DNA from: Chromera velia
Taxonomy: Eukaryota; Sar; Chromeraceae
DNA length: 57,330 nt
Reading direction: 5' to 3'
Assembly (NCBI GenBank): GCA_018398765.1
Contig: JAHBMJ010000098.1
Coordinates: 1-57,330 of the forward strand
In this document: positions 21,901-33,440 of the stretch, one piece after another
Position numbering within the stretch: position 1 is the stretch's first letter
How the letters are laid out: each line of letters starts with the position of its first letter
Translations under genes and position numbers: made by a program
Notes under the pieces: model-generated
Database searches by the model: none
Told to the model about the DNA's origin: nothing
Seen by the model: only the letters and a program-made list of their open reading frames with translations

Positions 21901-24900
21901 GGAGAAAGGGCCTTCGAGTCTGCTGAACGTTTCTTTGTCTTTGTTTTTTTGTCACCCCGACCATCTCGCTGCCTTGCTGCCTTGCCCTTCGCCTCTCACC
22001 CTGCTGTTTGCACTGACGGTAAGGGATCTGATGACGGATTCAGAGACAGACGTGGAGGGACGGATTCAGCTTACCTGACGTTCCGTAACGTCCTCTGTAC
22101 CCTCTCGAAAGGGGCGCTTGGTAGTTGGAGCTTCCCCCCCTTCCTCCACTGCCTCTGTCCTTCCCCCCAAGCCCCCAGGGCCTGCTGTCTGCCAGCATCT
22201 CCACGTGCTCTTCGAAAAGTGGTTCCACGATCTCCATCTCGACCTCTCGGCTCTCCAGGTCACCCTGCACACAGAGAACGAAGGAAGGAAGGAAGGAAGG
22301 AAGGAAGGAAGAAAGGAAGGAAGGAATGAAAGGGGGATGGAAGGGTAAAGGCTTCAACAGATCGCATACAGAGACATTCAGACGGGTGAGCATTGTCGCA
22401 GAATTCCCAAACTCCTGCCTGCTTGCTCACACCACGCACACACGGGCCCGCGCGCACACCTCGCACAGTCAATCAGTCAGTCAGTCAAGCAGTGAGTCAG
22501 TCAGTCAGTGAGTCCATGAATCACTCCCTCACAAAAGAAGCAGGCAACTAAGCAATCGTGGAAGAAAGTATGCAGAGGGAGAGAGAGCCCCAGTTCTGCA
22601 TTCCCCTCTGACGTTTCTCAAATGTTTCAGCCAGCGGTCCACCTCTGACTCCGACATCCTCCCCACCAGGGCCTTCACGAGAGCCCTGTCTATTGCGTCC
22701 ATCACTCCGGGCTTCAAGTCCTTGCAGATGCGCTGCTGGACCAATTTGACGGAAACTTCTGCCAGATCTCTGTACGCATGGAAAGAAGGACAGAGGGACA
22801 GACACGGGGTCAACAAAAACGCACGATGGCAACAACACAGGATCAAAGACATGCATGCCGATGCAACAGACAAGGACGAGAGACAAGAACAAAGAACGAA
22901 CCGATCGGAGTCCTCTCTCTGATCCCGTTTCCCCCGACTGACTTGATGATTTGATCAACGTCCTTCCCTCGGAACCCCACTTCTGTGAATTTCGTTGCCT
23001 CCACCTGCATGGGACGGATGGATGGGAGGCGGATAGGTAGACAAGTGCATCGACAGATAGATCGACACATACTGAGTGATTTAGGACGAAGACTAGGGGA
23101 AACATCAGGCACGCACGCAAGCACGCTTAAGAGAAAGTCACACAGAAAATTCGTCAACTGGCGAAGAAAAACTCGAAATATACAGAGGGACAGGAGAAAA
23201 GAAGATGAGAGAGGAAAAGAGGGAGGCAGAGAGAGGGAAAGAGTATCGTGAAGACTCTCTGGCTAAGATGGGAAACATATCGAACTGCTTACTTTAATGA
23301 AAGGCGCGTCCAGTAATTTTGAGAGCCGTCGAGCGATCTGGAAGAAGAAAAGAGCAAGAGAGCTTGGCGGGGACCGAAAGCGAATACGAAGATCCACCCG
23401 ACTCGGCGGGGAGGAGAGGAAACCAAAGGCAAATACAGCTTCTTAAGGAACAACAACGCGCTTGCGGGAACGCATGACACCGGGGGACCCAAAGTGTATG
23501 TTGCCTGTTGGTCGTAAGTCAAAGCAGACAGGCAGCCGGATGGCACACAGGCAGCTGGAACAGACACGCACACACACCCACACACATACACTCACGCAGA
23601 CACACATACACATACACACACAGACTCCCACATACACCCATACAAACAAACCCACAGACAGATGCACTCCATGCTTCCCTTCTTCCCCAATCGCTTTTCT
23701 TTCCCGCCTCCCACGCCTCCCAGAACCCCCCACTTACCTCCGTCTTGCCAACTCCTGTCGGCCCAACCATCAGGATGTTCTTCGGGACAATGTCCCCCCG
23801 GAGGTCATCGTCCTGAATCTGACGCCGTCGCCATCGGTTTCCTGTGTCCAGATTAAATTATATTGGGGCATGCACAGCCGGATGAACCATAAGATGAGCA
23901 CATCTTCATCGCCAAGACACCTCAACCCTCCCCGCCTGCAGCAACGAAAGCCGAACCACGCTCTGGGCAGGAAGAGAGGTTCAGTTGACGGTAGACAGTT
24001 TGAGTGTTCGAAGTCGAACAAGAGGGAAACGAAGAAGATAAACAAAAACTGCGGGAAAGGAATCGAAGAAAGCCTAAACTTGGACTGCGTGCAAGCTTTT
24101 TTTCATGAGTGGCTGTCTCATCGTTGGTTAGGTTGTTTGACTTGTGTTGCTTTTTGGCTGACTGAATGCGACGGCGAGACTCCTCTTTGCCTCCTGCTGG
24201 CCGACGATGTGTCTGTCGAGGTAGTCGACCATCTCGTCGGGTGTCATATCGTGGGGGTGGGGAGAGCGAGGGGCAGAGGAAGAGGGGGAAACGGAGGAGG
24301 ACGCGGGGGCTGTGGACGAGAGGGGGATGTCTTTATCGCTCGACGGTGGTGGTGGGGTGGGCGGCGGGGAAGAATTGCGGTAGGGAAGTTGTGGTCCTGC
24401 AGAAAGGCGGTGAGAGAGGAGAAACATGGGAAAGGAACATGCAAGCACACAAAGAAACAGCCAAAAGGAGAGAGGCAGCCGGCTTGAGAGACGGGAAGGT
24501 ATGGATGGATACATGCTCGCACCACAACAGGGAGACGTGCAGGCAGATGCAGGCGGCAGGTGTCAGAGGGAGTGACATCGAAAGACGTGCAGGGAGGCCT
24601 GTTGGCAGAGAAGAAGAGAACACTCAGACCCGGCCAGACCAGAGCAAGAATGCGACCCGCTGAAGAGAGAGGAGGGGAGCAGGAAGATCCAACAGAGCGG
24701 TCCCCTACCAGAGGAGGAGGAAGAATCTTTGATGGGGTCATTTGCATTCTCATGAAAGCAATCTGTCAATAGAGCAAGAGTGGAAGCTAAGCAATGACAA
24801 TTGAGCGAGAGTCTGTTCACCTTTCGCCATCAAAGAAAAGGAGCGTCTCGTTTCTCCTGTGGCTGTTGCAGACGAAAGGGAACGCGTACACAACGAGCAC

Positions 24901-24938
24901 AACCTCGTCCCGAGCGGCTGGAGCGACCAGCCCCCCAT
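18979..24938 (-). CDS. hslU: HslU/ClpY, ATPase subunit of the mitochondrial HslUV protease
   Basis: Fifteen exons join in phase to 573 residues: 24938-24821, 24762-24709, 24396-24163, 23841-23738, 23337-23293, 23004-22943, 22769-22613, 22264-22075, 21643-21531, 21265-21079, 20847-20662, 20190-20125, 19699-19633, 19417-19367, 19066-18979 (TAA). HslU is an AAA+ ring that unfolds substrates and feeds them to the HslV peptidase. Seen: [20 protein letters not shown] start of the ATPase core, Walker A GPTGVGKT (162-169), Walker B IVFIDE (375-380), EGVQRDLLP, sensor-2 ENIGARRL (about 515-522), C-terminus DLKKYLL, the tail that docks into HslV. The first about 36 residues are rich in R, S, L and A with no acid until T-G-E, fitting a mitochondrial presequence, followed by a Ser/Pro linker. 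Oddities: pore loop GFRG (195-198) instead of GYVG, and a Gly/Ser-rich insert in the I domain. HslV is not in the window. Confidence 0.93.
19433..19518. repeat. (CAGA)n/(GAAA)n microsatellite in HslU intron 13
   Basis: Tandem CAGA units pass into GAAA units on the + strand. A similar GGAA tract lies in intron 7 at about 22281-22326. Both are within introns and break no exon. Confidence 0.8.
22281..22326. repeat. (GGAA)n microsatellite in HslU intron 7
   Basis: Tandem GGAA units with one GAAA interruption lie next to the acceptor side of the intron. On the coding (-) strand this is TTCC-rich and supplies a polypyrimidine tract just upstream of exon 8. Confidence 0.8.
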
Positions 24939-25310
24939 TTCTCTCTTTCCTTCTTACACAATTCCAAACAAAGGAGTCTCCACTGCTTCTGATGGGTGCA
25001 CACTGCACCTCCCGAGGGGAGAGACAAACAACGCAAAGGAGACGCTGAAAGCTCGGCGCCAGACTGAGCCGCAGGAGAAGGTCAACGGAGCTGCATGCCT
25101 GAGAGAGACGCGTGCTCAAGGCACTTTGAATTCACACGGCAATTCAAGCGCACTCGTTGGGATCCGTCGCGGTCATCTGGCAGTCCATCGACCTTCTATG
25201 CGTCCTGTTAATAGAAATCTCCCAGAAACTTCTGTTTAATATACCGCTGAGTCTCTGACGACACTGACATGAACTTCAGTGCATGATGACTGGCAGAAGA
25301 GCCGTGCGCG

Positions 25311-25342
25311 GCGGCGCGCAAATGTGCATGATGGCGCGCCGC
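25311..25342. promoter_or_regulatory. GC-rich inverted repeat in the HslU/SF3a1 promoter gap
   Basis: A perfect 9-bp inverted repeat (GCGGCGCGC / GCGCGCCGC) with a 14-base loop lies 373 bp from the HslU start and 389 bp from the SF3a1 start, almost midway in the 792-bp divergent gap. Its GC content stands out sharply from its flanks. A regulatory role is inferred from position and from the similar arrangement at 4253-4292. Confidence 0.35.
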
Positions 25343-25730
25343 AGCGCGCGCGGGCCGGCTCCGTTCGATCATGAATCACAAAAATCAGGAATTTTGCCGC
25401 AGTCTGACGTATATACCGATCGAAACTTCATGCCTTTCGATCCTAGCTGCAATTCCGCAAACAGACACCGCTTTGTTGGAGTGATTGACCCAGCAGTCCG
25501 AAACATTGAGAGCAGGCGTAGTAAACCCACGCACGCTTCGTGTCCTTTCTCTCACAGTCCGCCTTTTCTTAGTGGAGACGGCTGTGGCAAGTTGGTATTT
25601 CCACAGCACGAGGGTACTGAAGTGATTGAGTAGAAAGAAGAGGTTTCTGGATTTTCGACAGTGCTTCTGTAGAGCCCTTCCTGAATACACCCCTAAAGAG
25701 CTCAACGAAGACAGAAAGGAGCAACTCAGG

Positions 25731-26181
25731 ATGCTAGGGTTTCCCCCTCCCCCACAAGCCCCCATGCCACCCGCGAGGCCAGCGGCTCCGCCCACAGCGT
25801 CTAAATTCGGGATTATTTTTCCTCCCCCCGACATTCAGAATGTTATTGAGAAGACCGCCTCCTTCGTGGCAAAGAACGGAGACGCCTTCGAGTCGAGGAT
25901 CATCCAAGAGAGACAGGGCGACCAGCAGAAGTTTGGCTTCCTCATGAAGAACAACCCCTACAGACCGTACTATGAAATGAAGCTCCGGGAACTGAGGGGG
26001 GAAGATGGTAGGTAATACAGACAGGCAGGCAGGCAGGCAGGCATACGGATTTTCACTCAGTTCGCGTTTTCTTTTCTTCACGTTTTGCTCCCTTTTACCG
26101 GCTTGCTGGGTCTTCCCCTCCGCCCCCCCCCCCGAGGCTCTCTCACTCTCATTTACAGAGCTACAAGCGCTAACCATCCTG

Positions 26182-26271
<90 letters not shown>

Positions 26272-29200
26272 TGTGCGTGCAGTCGGGGATGCAAAGAGGC
26301 CCACCGTCCCGAGGGCGATTCTCGACCAGCAGGCCAAGGAGGCAGAGAAGAAGGCCAGGAAGGAGCAGCTGAAGATGCTCACGATGGGGGGAGAGACAGG
26401 AGCTGCAGGGAAAAAGGAACTGAAACCACCGCCAGAGGACGTCTTCAGCGTGCAGCAGCCCTACATTGCCCCACTTGACCTGTCAGTCGAGCATGGAAAA
26501 TCAGAAATTTTGATTGATGGTATGAAAAAGCGCTTGTGGTCTCAATCCTGCGGAGAGGCGGTCAGCGTGCAAGCGTTTCCGTCCGTTTGTATGACGTTTC
26601 CTCTTCCGACGCCTTGTTTTTCTCGCGTGACTCTGTCAATGTACTTGCGTTCCCTTTTTGCGGATGTGAATTCCTTGCTCTTCAGTTCTTTTTCGGGCGC
26701 AGCCTGTACGTGACTTTACACGAGCAGATTCTCAAAGAACAACCTGTGTGTTTCTGCTTCCTTGTATGCTGTCTGCTTCCCTCTCCTCTCTTTCCCTCAG
26801 GGACGTGATCAAGCTGACGGCCCAGTTTGTGGCTCGGAACGGTCAAAAGTTTCTCATGGCGTTGACGGAGCGAGAGGAAGGCAACGGTCAGTTCAGCTTC
26901 CTGAAGCCGACACACCACCTTTTCGGGTACTTCTCCAAGCTCATCGAGGCCTACCACAGGTGTCTGGTGCCCTCGGATGACACGAAGAAGTTCCTCAAGT
27001 CCCTCACAGAAGACGGAGGAGACGGCGGAGAGCCGAAAGAGAACGGAACCGCAAAAGCGAATGGAGGGCTGATGCCTCAAGACATCGGAGCTCCCCTGCC
27101 TAAGTTGCCTCAGCAGTTTCTTGACAGAGCAACGGACAGGTTTGAGTGGGAGGCCAACGAGGCGAAGAAGAGAAAGGAGAAGGAGGAAGCAGAGGAAGAG
27201 GAGAGAGGTGAGTCAGTGCGGGGAACGGGAAAGAGAAAGAAGGGAAGCAAGAAACTGGTGTGCCTCTTTTGATTTTGGATGAACGGACTCGTTTCTTTCC
27301 ATTTTATCTGCCGCTTGAAAGACAGTTTGGATGAGTTCTAGGGTGACACGAATTTTCTCCTGAAAGAAGACACCATCTGTTTGCGGGTTGCTGACTGGTA
27401 CACAGGGGGGATCCCCGTTCGTCTTCTATCAAGCGGTCTTTCTCCCCCTCTCTCTCTATGAGTGAGTGTGTGAGTGCGTGAGTGGGCGGGGGAGGGGGAC
27501 CAAGCGCGTCCCTTCACTGCTTGCTGATCCGCTGTAACCACCCCAAGCTGCGTGTGTGCAGTCCAGATGATGCAGATCGACTGGCACGACTTTGTCATTG
27601 TCGATACTATCGAGTTCACCCTGGAGGTACGTGGATCGTCCTGGATCTATCTGCACTGTGTCTCTCTGTCTCTGTGCAAAAATGAGAGGATGAACTATCA
27701 GGAGAAGGGGGTTAGAGAGCGACTGAAAGAGTGACGGGCAGACAGGCAGACAGCCAAGCTGACGGCATGGCGAAGAAAACAAAAGTTTGTGAGAGAGAGT
27801 ATTTAGCAGACAGATTCGAGAACCGGGGCCCAGCTCAGAGACTCGACAGGAAAAGAAAAATGAGTACTTTCGTGCCACTCATTCATCCATCCGACTGTCA
27901 TTTCTTTCTTTGTTGGAGAGCACAGACATCCGGCTTGAAGACCCGCCTGTGTGACGGCATGCGTCTGAATAGACGTGCACTTGTCGTAATGCCATCACCT
28001 TTGTGGCCTATCTGCAGCATGAGTTCGAACGAATTTTGAGCCTGAGAAAATCATAATGTTATTCTAATGAAGTTTTCCATTCCACCTCGTGATTCTGCAG
28101 GACGAGCACGGCGACCTGGGTGCACCCATTGACTTCTCTGCCGGAAGGCGCCAGGCAGTCCCGCCGTCGCTGGAGGCACAGGGGAGGGGTGCGGTCATTC
28201 AGAGGGGAAGGGTGGCAGCTGCAGGGAGGGAAGAGGAGGACATGGAGATGGAAATGGAGATGGAGGAAGACGTGCAGGTGATGGACGTCGACGACGACAC
28301 AGCACCCCCCGGCCAGCAGCCGCAAAAGCCGGGAGCTGCAGCGGACGAAGATATGGATGCGGCAATGGACACCGAGGGCGCAGAGGGAGCTGCAGCGCCA
28401 GCAGCGGCAGCGGCGGCTGCAGCGGCTGCGGCGAGCGCGCCAGGAGCTCCTGCCGACAGGCCGAGAGACGACACCATTGACCTGCCTGTCAGTCGGATGT
28501 TCACTTACTTGCCGGTCGACCTTCACTCCCCCCCCACGTTTGCAACTGTCCAACTGCCCTCTTCCGTTGTCTGCTCTCCTTTCCAAGACTACACCAATGC
28601 CTCTTCTCTTTCCTCTCTCCCAGTCTCTTGTTATCACTACTGCCTTCCCTTTGATGAACGAAAACGACGATACGTGCGTCAGGTGAACCCACCGGGCAGA
28701 TGTACAATAAATAGTGCGTGTCCCTTTTTGATGGATGCCAATGAATACAACTGGCTGGCTGACTCTGCAGGCGGGAGTGATGAACATGGACGCTGTGAAG
28801 ATCCGTCACGACTACAAGAGACGGCCCGTGGGAGCGAAGAGGAAGGCTGCTGCAGGCATGCAGATCTGCCCCATCACAGGCAGAGAGGTGCGAGCAGAGG
28901 AGATGACGGAGCACCTGCGCATTCTCCTCCTGGACCCCAAATGGAAGTCAGTCAGTCAGTGAGACAGAATTGATACGAACAAAGCACCTGCCACCTGGGC
29001 AAATTCTCTGGGAGAGAAGCTTTCACTACAATTATAAGTCGTGTCGACTCTATCGCATCCTAGTAGAGAGAGAAGCACATCCACACACAAAAGGTTTCTT
29101 CTCGGTTACCCGACTACGTGAGCATCCGCTTCATTTCAGACTTATTTTTTTCTTTTTTCCTGCACCTGAAATGGCAAGCCTGTCGCTTTTTGAACCAGCC

Positions 29201-31571
29201 TTTCCATGGATGTGTATGTGCATGTGCGTGTGCGTGTGTGTTTGTGTGTTCCTCAATTGTGCTTGTGTGTGTGCAGAGAACAGAAGGACCGTCTGCTGGA
29301 AAAGGCAAAAAAGGAGAGCGCCTTCGCAGGGGGATCAGGTGAGAGTCCTCGGATGAATTGGATGTTTGAACGGTTTTCTTTTTTGAATTCTCGAGAAAAT
29401 GCAGCTGGGCAGAAAGCAGAAAGAGAGGAAAGCACATTCTCGCTTTGGGCAACATCGTTCCTTCCTGCTGCAAGCTTGACGAGTGATTTTGAGACTCAGA
29501 ACAAGTTCAAAATACTTTGGGTCTTTGCTCCCTGTGCCTTTCATTCTTCTTTCTGTCATTCCGTCCCTCCGACCTTCCTCTCGGGGAGGGTGGTACCACA
29601 TTCGCTTGTCCATCTCTGTACGTCCTGTGTCTTCTGTTTGTTCTCTGCAGCTGTTGAAAACAACCTGGCAGCGTTCGTGGCACACAGACCGGATCTTTTC
29701 GGGTCGGCCTCTCTCTCTCTCTGTGTGTATGTGTGTGTGTGGTCTATCGTGAACGTCGTGCGTGTAAAGCAAGGACGAAAAGGGCCAGAAAAGAAAAGAG
29801 CCCGTCCCGTCTCCTTCGTCGATCGGTCGGTGTGCCTCCATCTTCCTTCCAGCTTCCCTTGCTCATGCAGGTTTCGATTTCTGTTGAGGGCTGGACAAAG
29901 ATCTGATCAATGACACTCTCTTTAAAAAACTCTTGCTGAAAGCTCTGGTTGTATAATCGACAGCTTTCAGAGTGAACAGCGGTCATCAAGCGCTTCTTTT
30001 ATTCAATCCCTTCTTTTCTGATGTCTGAGTGACTGCAGGTCGATCGATGATCAAATGTTTGAGGAGGACATCCCGGCAGGGGCTCCTGAGAGCGCACAGG
30101 CACCTCCTGCTCTCCCTGGGGCTGCAGCGCCCCCCATGTTCATGCCCCCTCCTCAACAGACACAGCAGATGCCGCTTCTTGGACAGTCAGTTGCTGAGAC
30201 ACAACGTTCCTTTTCTCTATATGCCGTGTCACTTTTGATGGCGCTGTGTCTTCTTTCATGATGTGCCTACCGTTTTTCCTGTCAGCATTGTCTGGTAGGC
30301 GATCCTGGAAATCAAATGTGCGCGCAGTCAAGCCGAGGCTGTACAGCTCTTCTGTATCTTTTCAATTTCCCCCGTTGTTTTCAATTTTCTGCGTGAGAGG
30401 CGCCGGAACGTCCTCTTCTCCAGAAGTGTCCGTGGTTTCTTATTTGTTGCACTTTTTTTTTTGTCTTCGTTTTCTGACTCTCTGCAGCGCCCCGCTTCCC
30501 CCAGGGCCCCCTCCAGCCATGGGCGCCCTTCCCGTTGCTGGAGCTCCAGGTCAGGCAGAGGGTGGGCAGGCTGGGAGTGTGAGCGGGACGGGGGGGAGTG
30601 ACGAGACAGAAAAAGACAACGCGCGTCAGAGAGATCTTTGGGGGTGCAGAAAAGGCTGGGCTAGTCCTTTTGCTTGTGCATAGAAGCCGTCTAAATTTCC
30701 GTCTGCTACTACATCCGACAGAGCCACACTTGTTTCTCCCGTCTTTTTCTGTTCCTCTCTTGGATGCTTCTTCCGTTATCAGTGCATGTCAAAGAACGAT
30801 CGGACTGGGAACGAAACAGCCCGATTGAGTTACTTCTTGTCGTATTTGGCTTTTCTGTTGCGTGCAGGGACTTTGCCGGTCCTGCCCTCCGGACTTCCTG
30901 CTCCTCCCCCGATTCTCCCCTACCCGCCTGCTCCTGGAATGCCAGCAGGAATTCCGCTGCCCCCCCCGCCTGGCCTAATCGAGGTCAATCGTTGACTCCC
31001 TCTATCTCTCTCTTTCTGGGGCAGGGTGTATTCGTGTGTGGATGTGCCTCTGTGTGTGTGTGGGGGGGTGGGGGGGGNNNNNNNNNNNNNNNNNNNNNNN
31101 NNNNNNNNNNNNNNNNNNNNNNNNNNNNNNNNNNNNNNNNNNNNNNNNNNNNNNNNNNNNNNNNNNNNNNNNNNNNNNNNNNNNNNNNNNNNNNNNNNNN
31201 NNNNNNNNNNNNNNNNNNNNNNNNNNNNNNNNNNNNNNNNNNNNNNNNNNNNNNNNNNNNNNNNNNNNNNNNNNNNNNNNNNNNNNNNNNNNNNNNNNNN
31301 NNNNNNNNNNNNNNNNNNNNNNNNNNNNNNNNNNNNNNNNNNNNNNNNGGGTGGGGGTGTGGGTGTGGATGTTCTTGGCAAAACGAAACAAGTGAATGGG
31401 AGTTTGTTCCTGCCTGCGTGTCTTGTCTGCTCCTGCTTATGTCTTCTCCACCACCCTGTATGCGTGAAAATGCAGGGAGCGGAGGCAAGCCAACCTGCTG
31501 CAAAGAAGCCGCGTACAGGAGCAGAGCAGCCAGATGACCAGCAGCCACCACCCCAGCCACCACCCCAATGA
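25731..31571 (+). CDS. SF3A1: Splicing factor 3A subunit 1 (SF3a120/Prp21-like)
   Basis: Twelve exons join in phase to 681 residues: 25731-26007, 26283-26481, 26801-27207, 27562-27626, 28101-28497 (ends 28487), 28771-28946, 29277-29338, 29651-29702, 30039-30185, 30488-30549, 30868-30983, 31476-31571 (TGA); exon 5 is 28101-28487. SF3a1 is part of the U2 snRNP and is needed for branch-site recognition. Seen: SURP domain 1 (about 34-80, NVIEKTASFVAKNG), SURP domain 2 (about 160-205, VIKLTAQFVARNG, FSFLKPTHHLFGYF), QIDWHDFVIVDTIEF (about 299-313), an acid/Ala-rich linker, then ICPITGREV and EHLRILLLDPKWK of the conserved C-terminal half, then Pro-rich sequence ending PAAKKPRTG. The ubiquitin-like domain at the C-terminus of animal and plant SF3a1 is missing from this model; the 271-base gap in intron 11 could hide an exon. 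The start is the first in-frame ATG; the frame is open without ATG back to 25626, so an upstream exon is possible. Confidence 0.9.
26185..26269. repeat. Compound (CT)n(GT)n microsatellite at an intron acceptor
   Basis: A CT run (26185-26220) passes directly into 24 GT units (26221-26269), ending 13 bases before the acceptor AG of SF3a1 intron 1 (exon 2 starts 26283). The usual polypyrimidine tract position is taken by GT repeat. Confidence 0.9.
31078..31348. other. Assembly gap (271 N)
   Basis: The gap lies in SF3a1 intron 11 between G-rich flanks (GTGTGTGGGGGGGTGGGGGG on the left, GGGTGGGGGTGTGGGTGTGG on the right). A missing SF3a1 exon inside it cannot be excluded. Confidence 0.97.
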
Positions 31572-32394
31572 GACCACCAGTGCTGCATCAGCGGGGCAGT
31601 AAAGAGCTGCGTGGCCAGTTTTTTCTGCTCTCTTGGCGTCATCTCAAGTCCCGCGTAAGCACAAGGAGATGCTGTTCTAAGATGGAAGACAAATTGACCC
31701 TCGGCTGTGGCCAAACCTCAGCCCTGTTCATCCGCAGGGGGACAAAAAGGAAATCTCGAAAAAGTTCAATTGAAAAGAGCCGGGCAGCTTGCTCGTAGAT
31801 GCAGAAAGTGAGCTGCCGGTTGGGGATTTCCTCCTGGAAGCAAAGTTCTTTTCTATCGGTTGTTGAACGTGATCAGATGGTATGTAGCTAACAGTAGCTT
31901 GAGTCTAAGAGAGGCGCTTAAGCTCCCAGTACGGAGAAATCAATCACATTCGATGGAGAAGATCCAGGCTCATGCAGTTTTCGGCTTTAATTCTTTTTGG
32001 TGAAAAGGAAAAAACATTCAAGTTACTGCTTTCGAAAACATTCAAGGATGTTCTGATACTTAAAAATTGAATCAAAATCATATTCTTAGTGGTATTTAGC
32101 TATTTTTAGTAAATTTTATACTTGCTCCTTACAAAAAAACCTGAAAAAAAACATGGAAATCGCTAGGCTCGATCTGCACTCCATAAATAAAAAAAAAGAA
32201 AGTTTCTAATCTTTTGTTTTTTTTTATTTATCAACGGAAAATTAAGTATATGGTTTTCAATGTAGCACCCCGTGCAAGACTAAGTTGCAACACTTGAACA
32301 ACATAGGCATGAGCCTCTGGCGGGCATGAAGGCGGTTAGGAGTGTATAGCCAAATTGGCGTGAGTTCGTGTAAGACTGTAAGTTCGTGTTTACA
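31572..32394. other. Spacer downstream of SF3a1, no gene seen
   Basis: The first about 250 bases are likely SF3a1 3' flank. From about 31980 the sequence becomes AT-rich with A- and T-runs (32200-32240). No reading frame with coding character is present. Confidence 0.5.
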
Positions 32395-32911
32395 CAGTAC
32401 GGTTAGGAGTTACTACTGGCCCTTTTTAGCCAGTACTAGGCCCAGTAGCAAGTTACCGTGAGTTTGGTAACCATGGGATGGTAACCAGCAGACTTGAAGG
32501 TGTGTATCACTACCATGGTAGTTCAAGGAAAAACTCGGGTAAAAACCGTTGCAAGACCTATTTTAAAGCCTAACCACTTAACTCATTAGCAATTCAAAGC
32601 CCTGAAATAATCATACTCAAATAATATATAGGCTATACATAATGACATAGTGGTTATAGTTCATGCAGTCATAAAATGATGAACATTGAGTTTTACTAGA
32701 ATGAACTTTTAATGAATGTCAAAAATATGATTTTTACTAGTCTGAAATTGGTTTTGCATGTTAAGTTTGACTCAGAATACGACCAAATTTGCCTGTTTTT
32801 AGCTGCTACCACTATGATCGGAACACTACTACCGTAACCTCAAAATTGGTAACCAGGCGGCCTAGCGGCCGCCTAGTAACCATCCTACTTTCGTTACTCC
32901 TAACCGTACTG
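32395..32911. mobile_element. Non-autonomous inverted-repeat element (MITE), hAT-like ends
   Basis: About 517 bp is bounded by inverted repeats starting CAGTACGGTTAGGAGT and ending in the reverse complement (one mismatch over the next bases). GGTAACCA motifs recur just inside both ends. The 8 flanking bases on each side (TGTTTACA and TGTATTCG) agree at 5 of 8 positions, consistent with a worn 8-bp target duplication. No transposase is encoded. hAT membership is inferred from CAG ends and duplication length. Confidence 0.6.
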
Positions 32912-33047
32912 TGTATTCGTATTAACACATGTGTTGTCATGTATAAATGAATCAATGCCCTAGATTGTATATCATGCCCCATGGTTAGCCAGAGCCTAAA
33001 TGGTGGCTCACCGGCTTTAACTGCCTCAATTCAATTCAATTTAATTC

Positions 33048-33440
33048 CCCTGCAACGACCTAGGAATTTAGACAGGAATTTAAAGGAATTTAGACAGGAA
33101 TTTAGATAGAAATCTAAAGGAATTTAGAGCTCTAAATTCCTAAACTTTAGAGATTGATTTCTCATGAACTATAATGAGTTAGAACTTGATACTAACAGTG
33201 TTTATAGCTCTAGTATAGGTCTATAAGCACCGACCGTTAATATCACGGTCTAACTCATCATAATTCATGAGAAATCGACCTCCAAAGATTACTAAATTCC
33301 TCTAAATTTCTATCTTTAAATTCCTTTAGATTCCTAACTAAATTCCTCTAAATTCCTCTAAATTCCTGTCTAAATTCCTGTCTAAATTCCTCTAAATTCC
33401 TATCTAAATTCCTACAAAGACCAGGCCTGTCTTTGCAGGG
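33048..33440. mobile_element. Fold-back element with tandem-repeat arms (GGAATTTAG family)
   Basis: The outer ends are CCCTGCAA and TTGCAGGG. The left arm is built of tandem AGGAATTTAGAC-like units and the right arm of the inverse (TAAATTCCTGTC). Inner sequences (GATTTCTCATGAA...GAGTTAGA on the left, TCTAACTC...TTCATGAGAAATC on the right) pair too, so the whole 393 bp folds into one long imperfect hairpin centred near 33220. This is the architecture of fold-back transposons. No protein is encoded. Confidence 0.6.

Noticed and set aside
23462-24487. A 341-codon plus-strand frame
   Set aside because: It lies antisense to HslU exons 3 and 4 and through CA-repeat intron sequence; no coding character.
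25626-25730. SF3a1 start at the upstream TTG
   Set aside because: Non-ATG initiation is unlikely in a nuclear gene; the frame is open but the first ATG is 25731. An upstream exon remains possible.
31026-31571. Frames spanning the 271-base gap
   Set aside because: They read through undetermined bases; only the last 96 bases are supported as SF3a1 exon 12.
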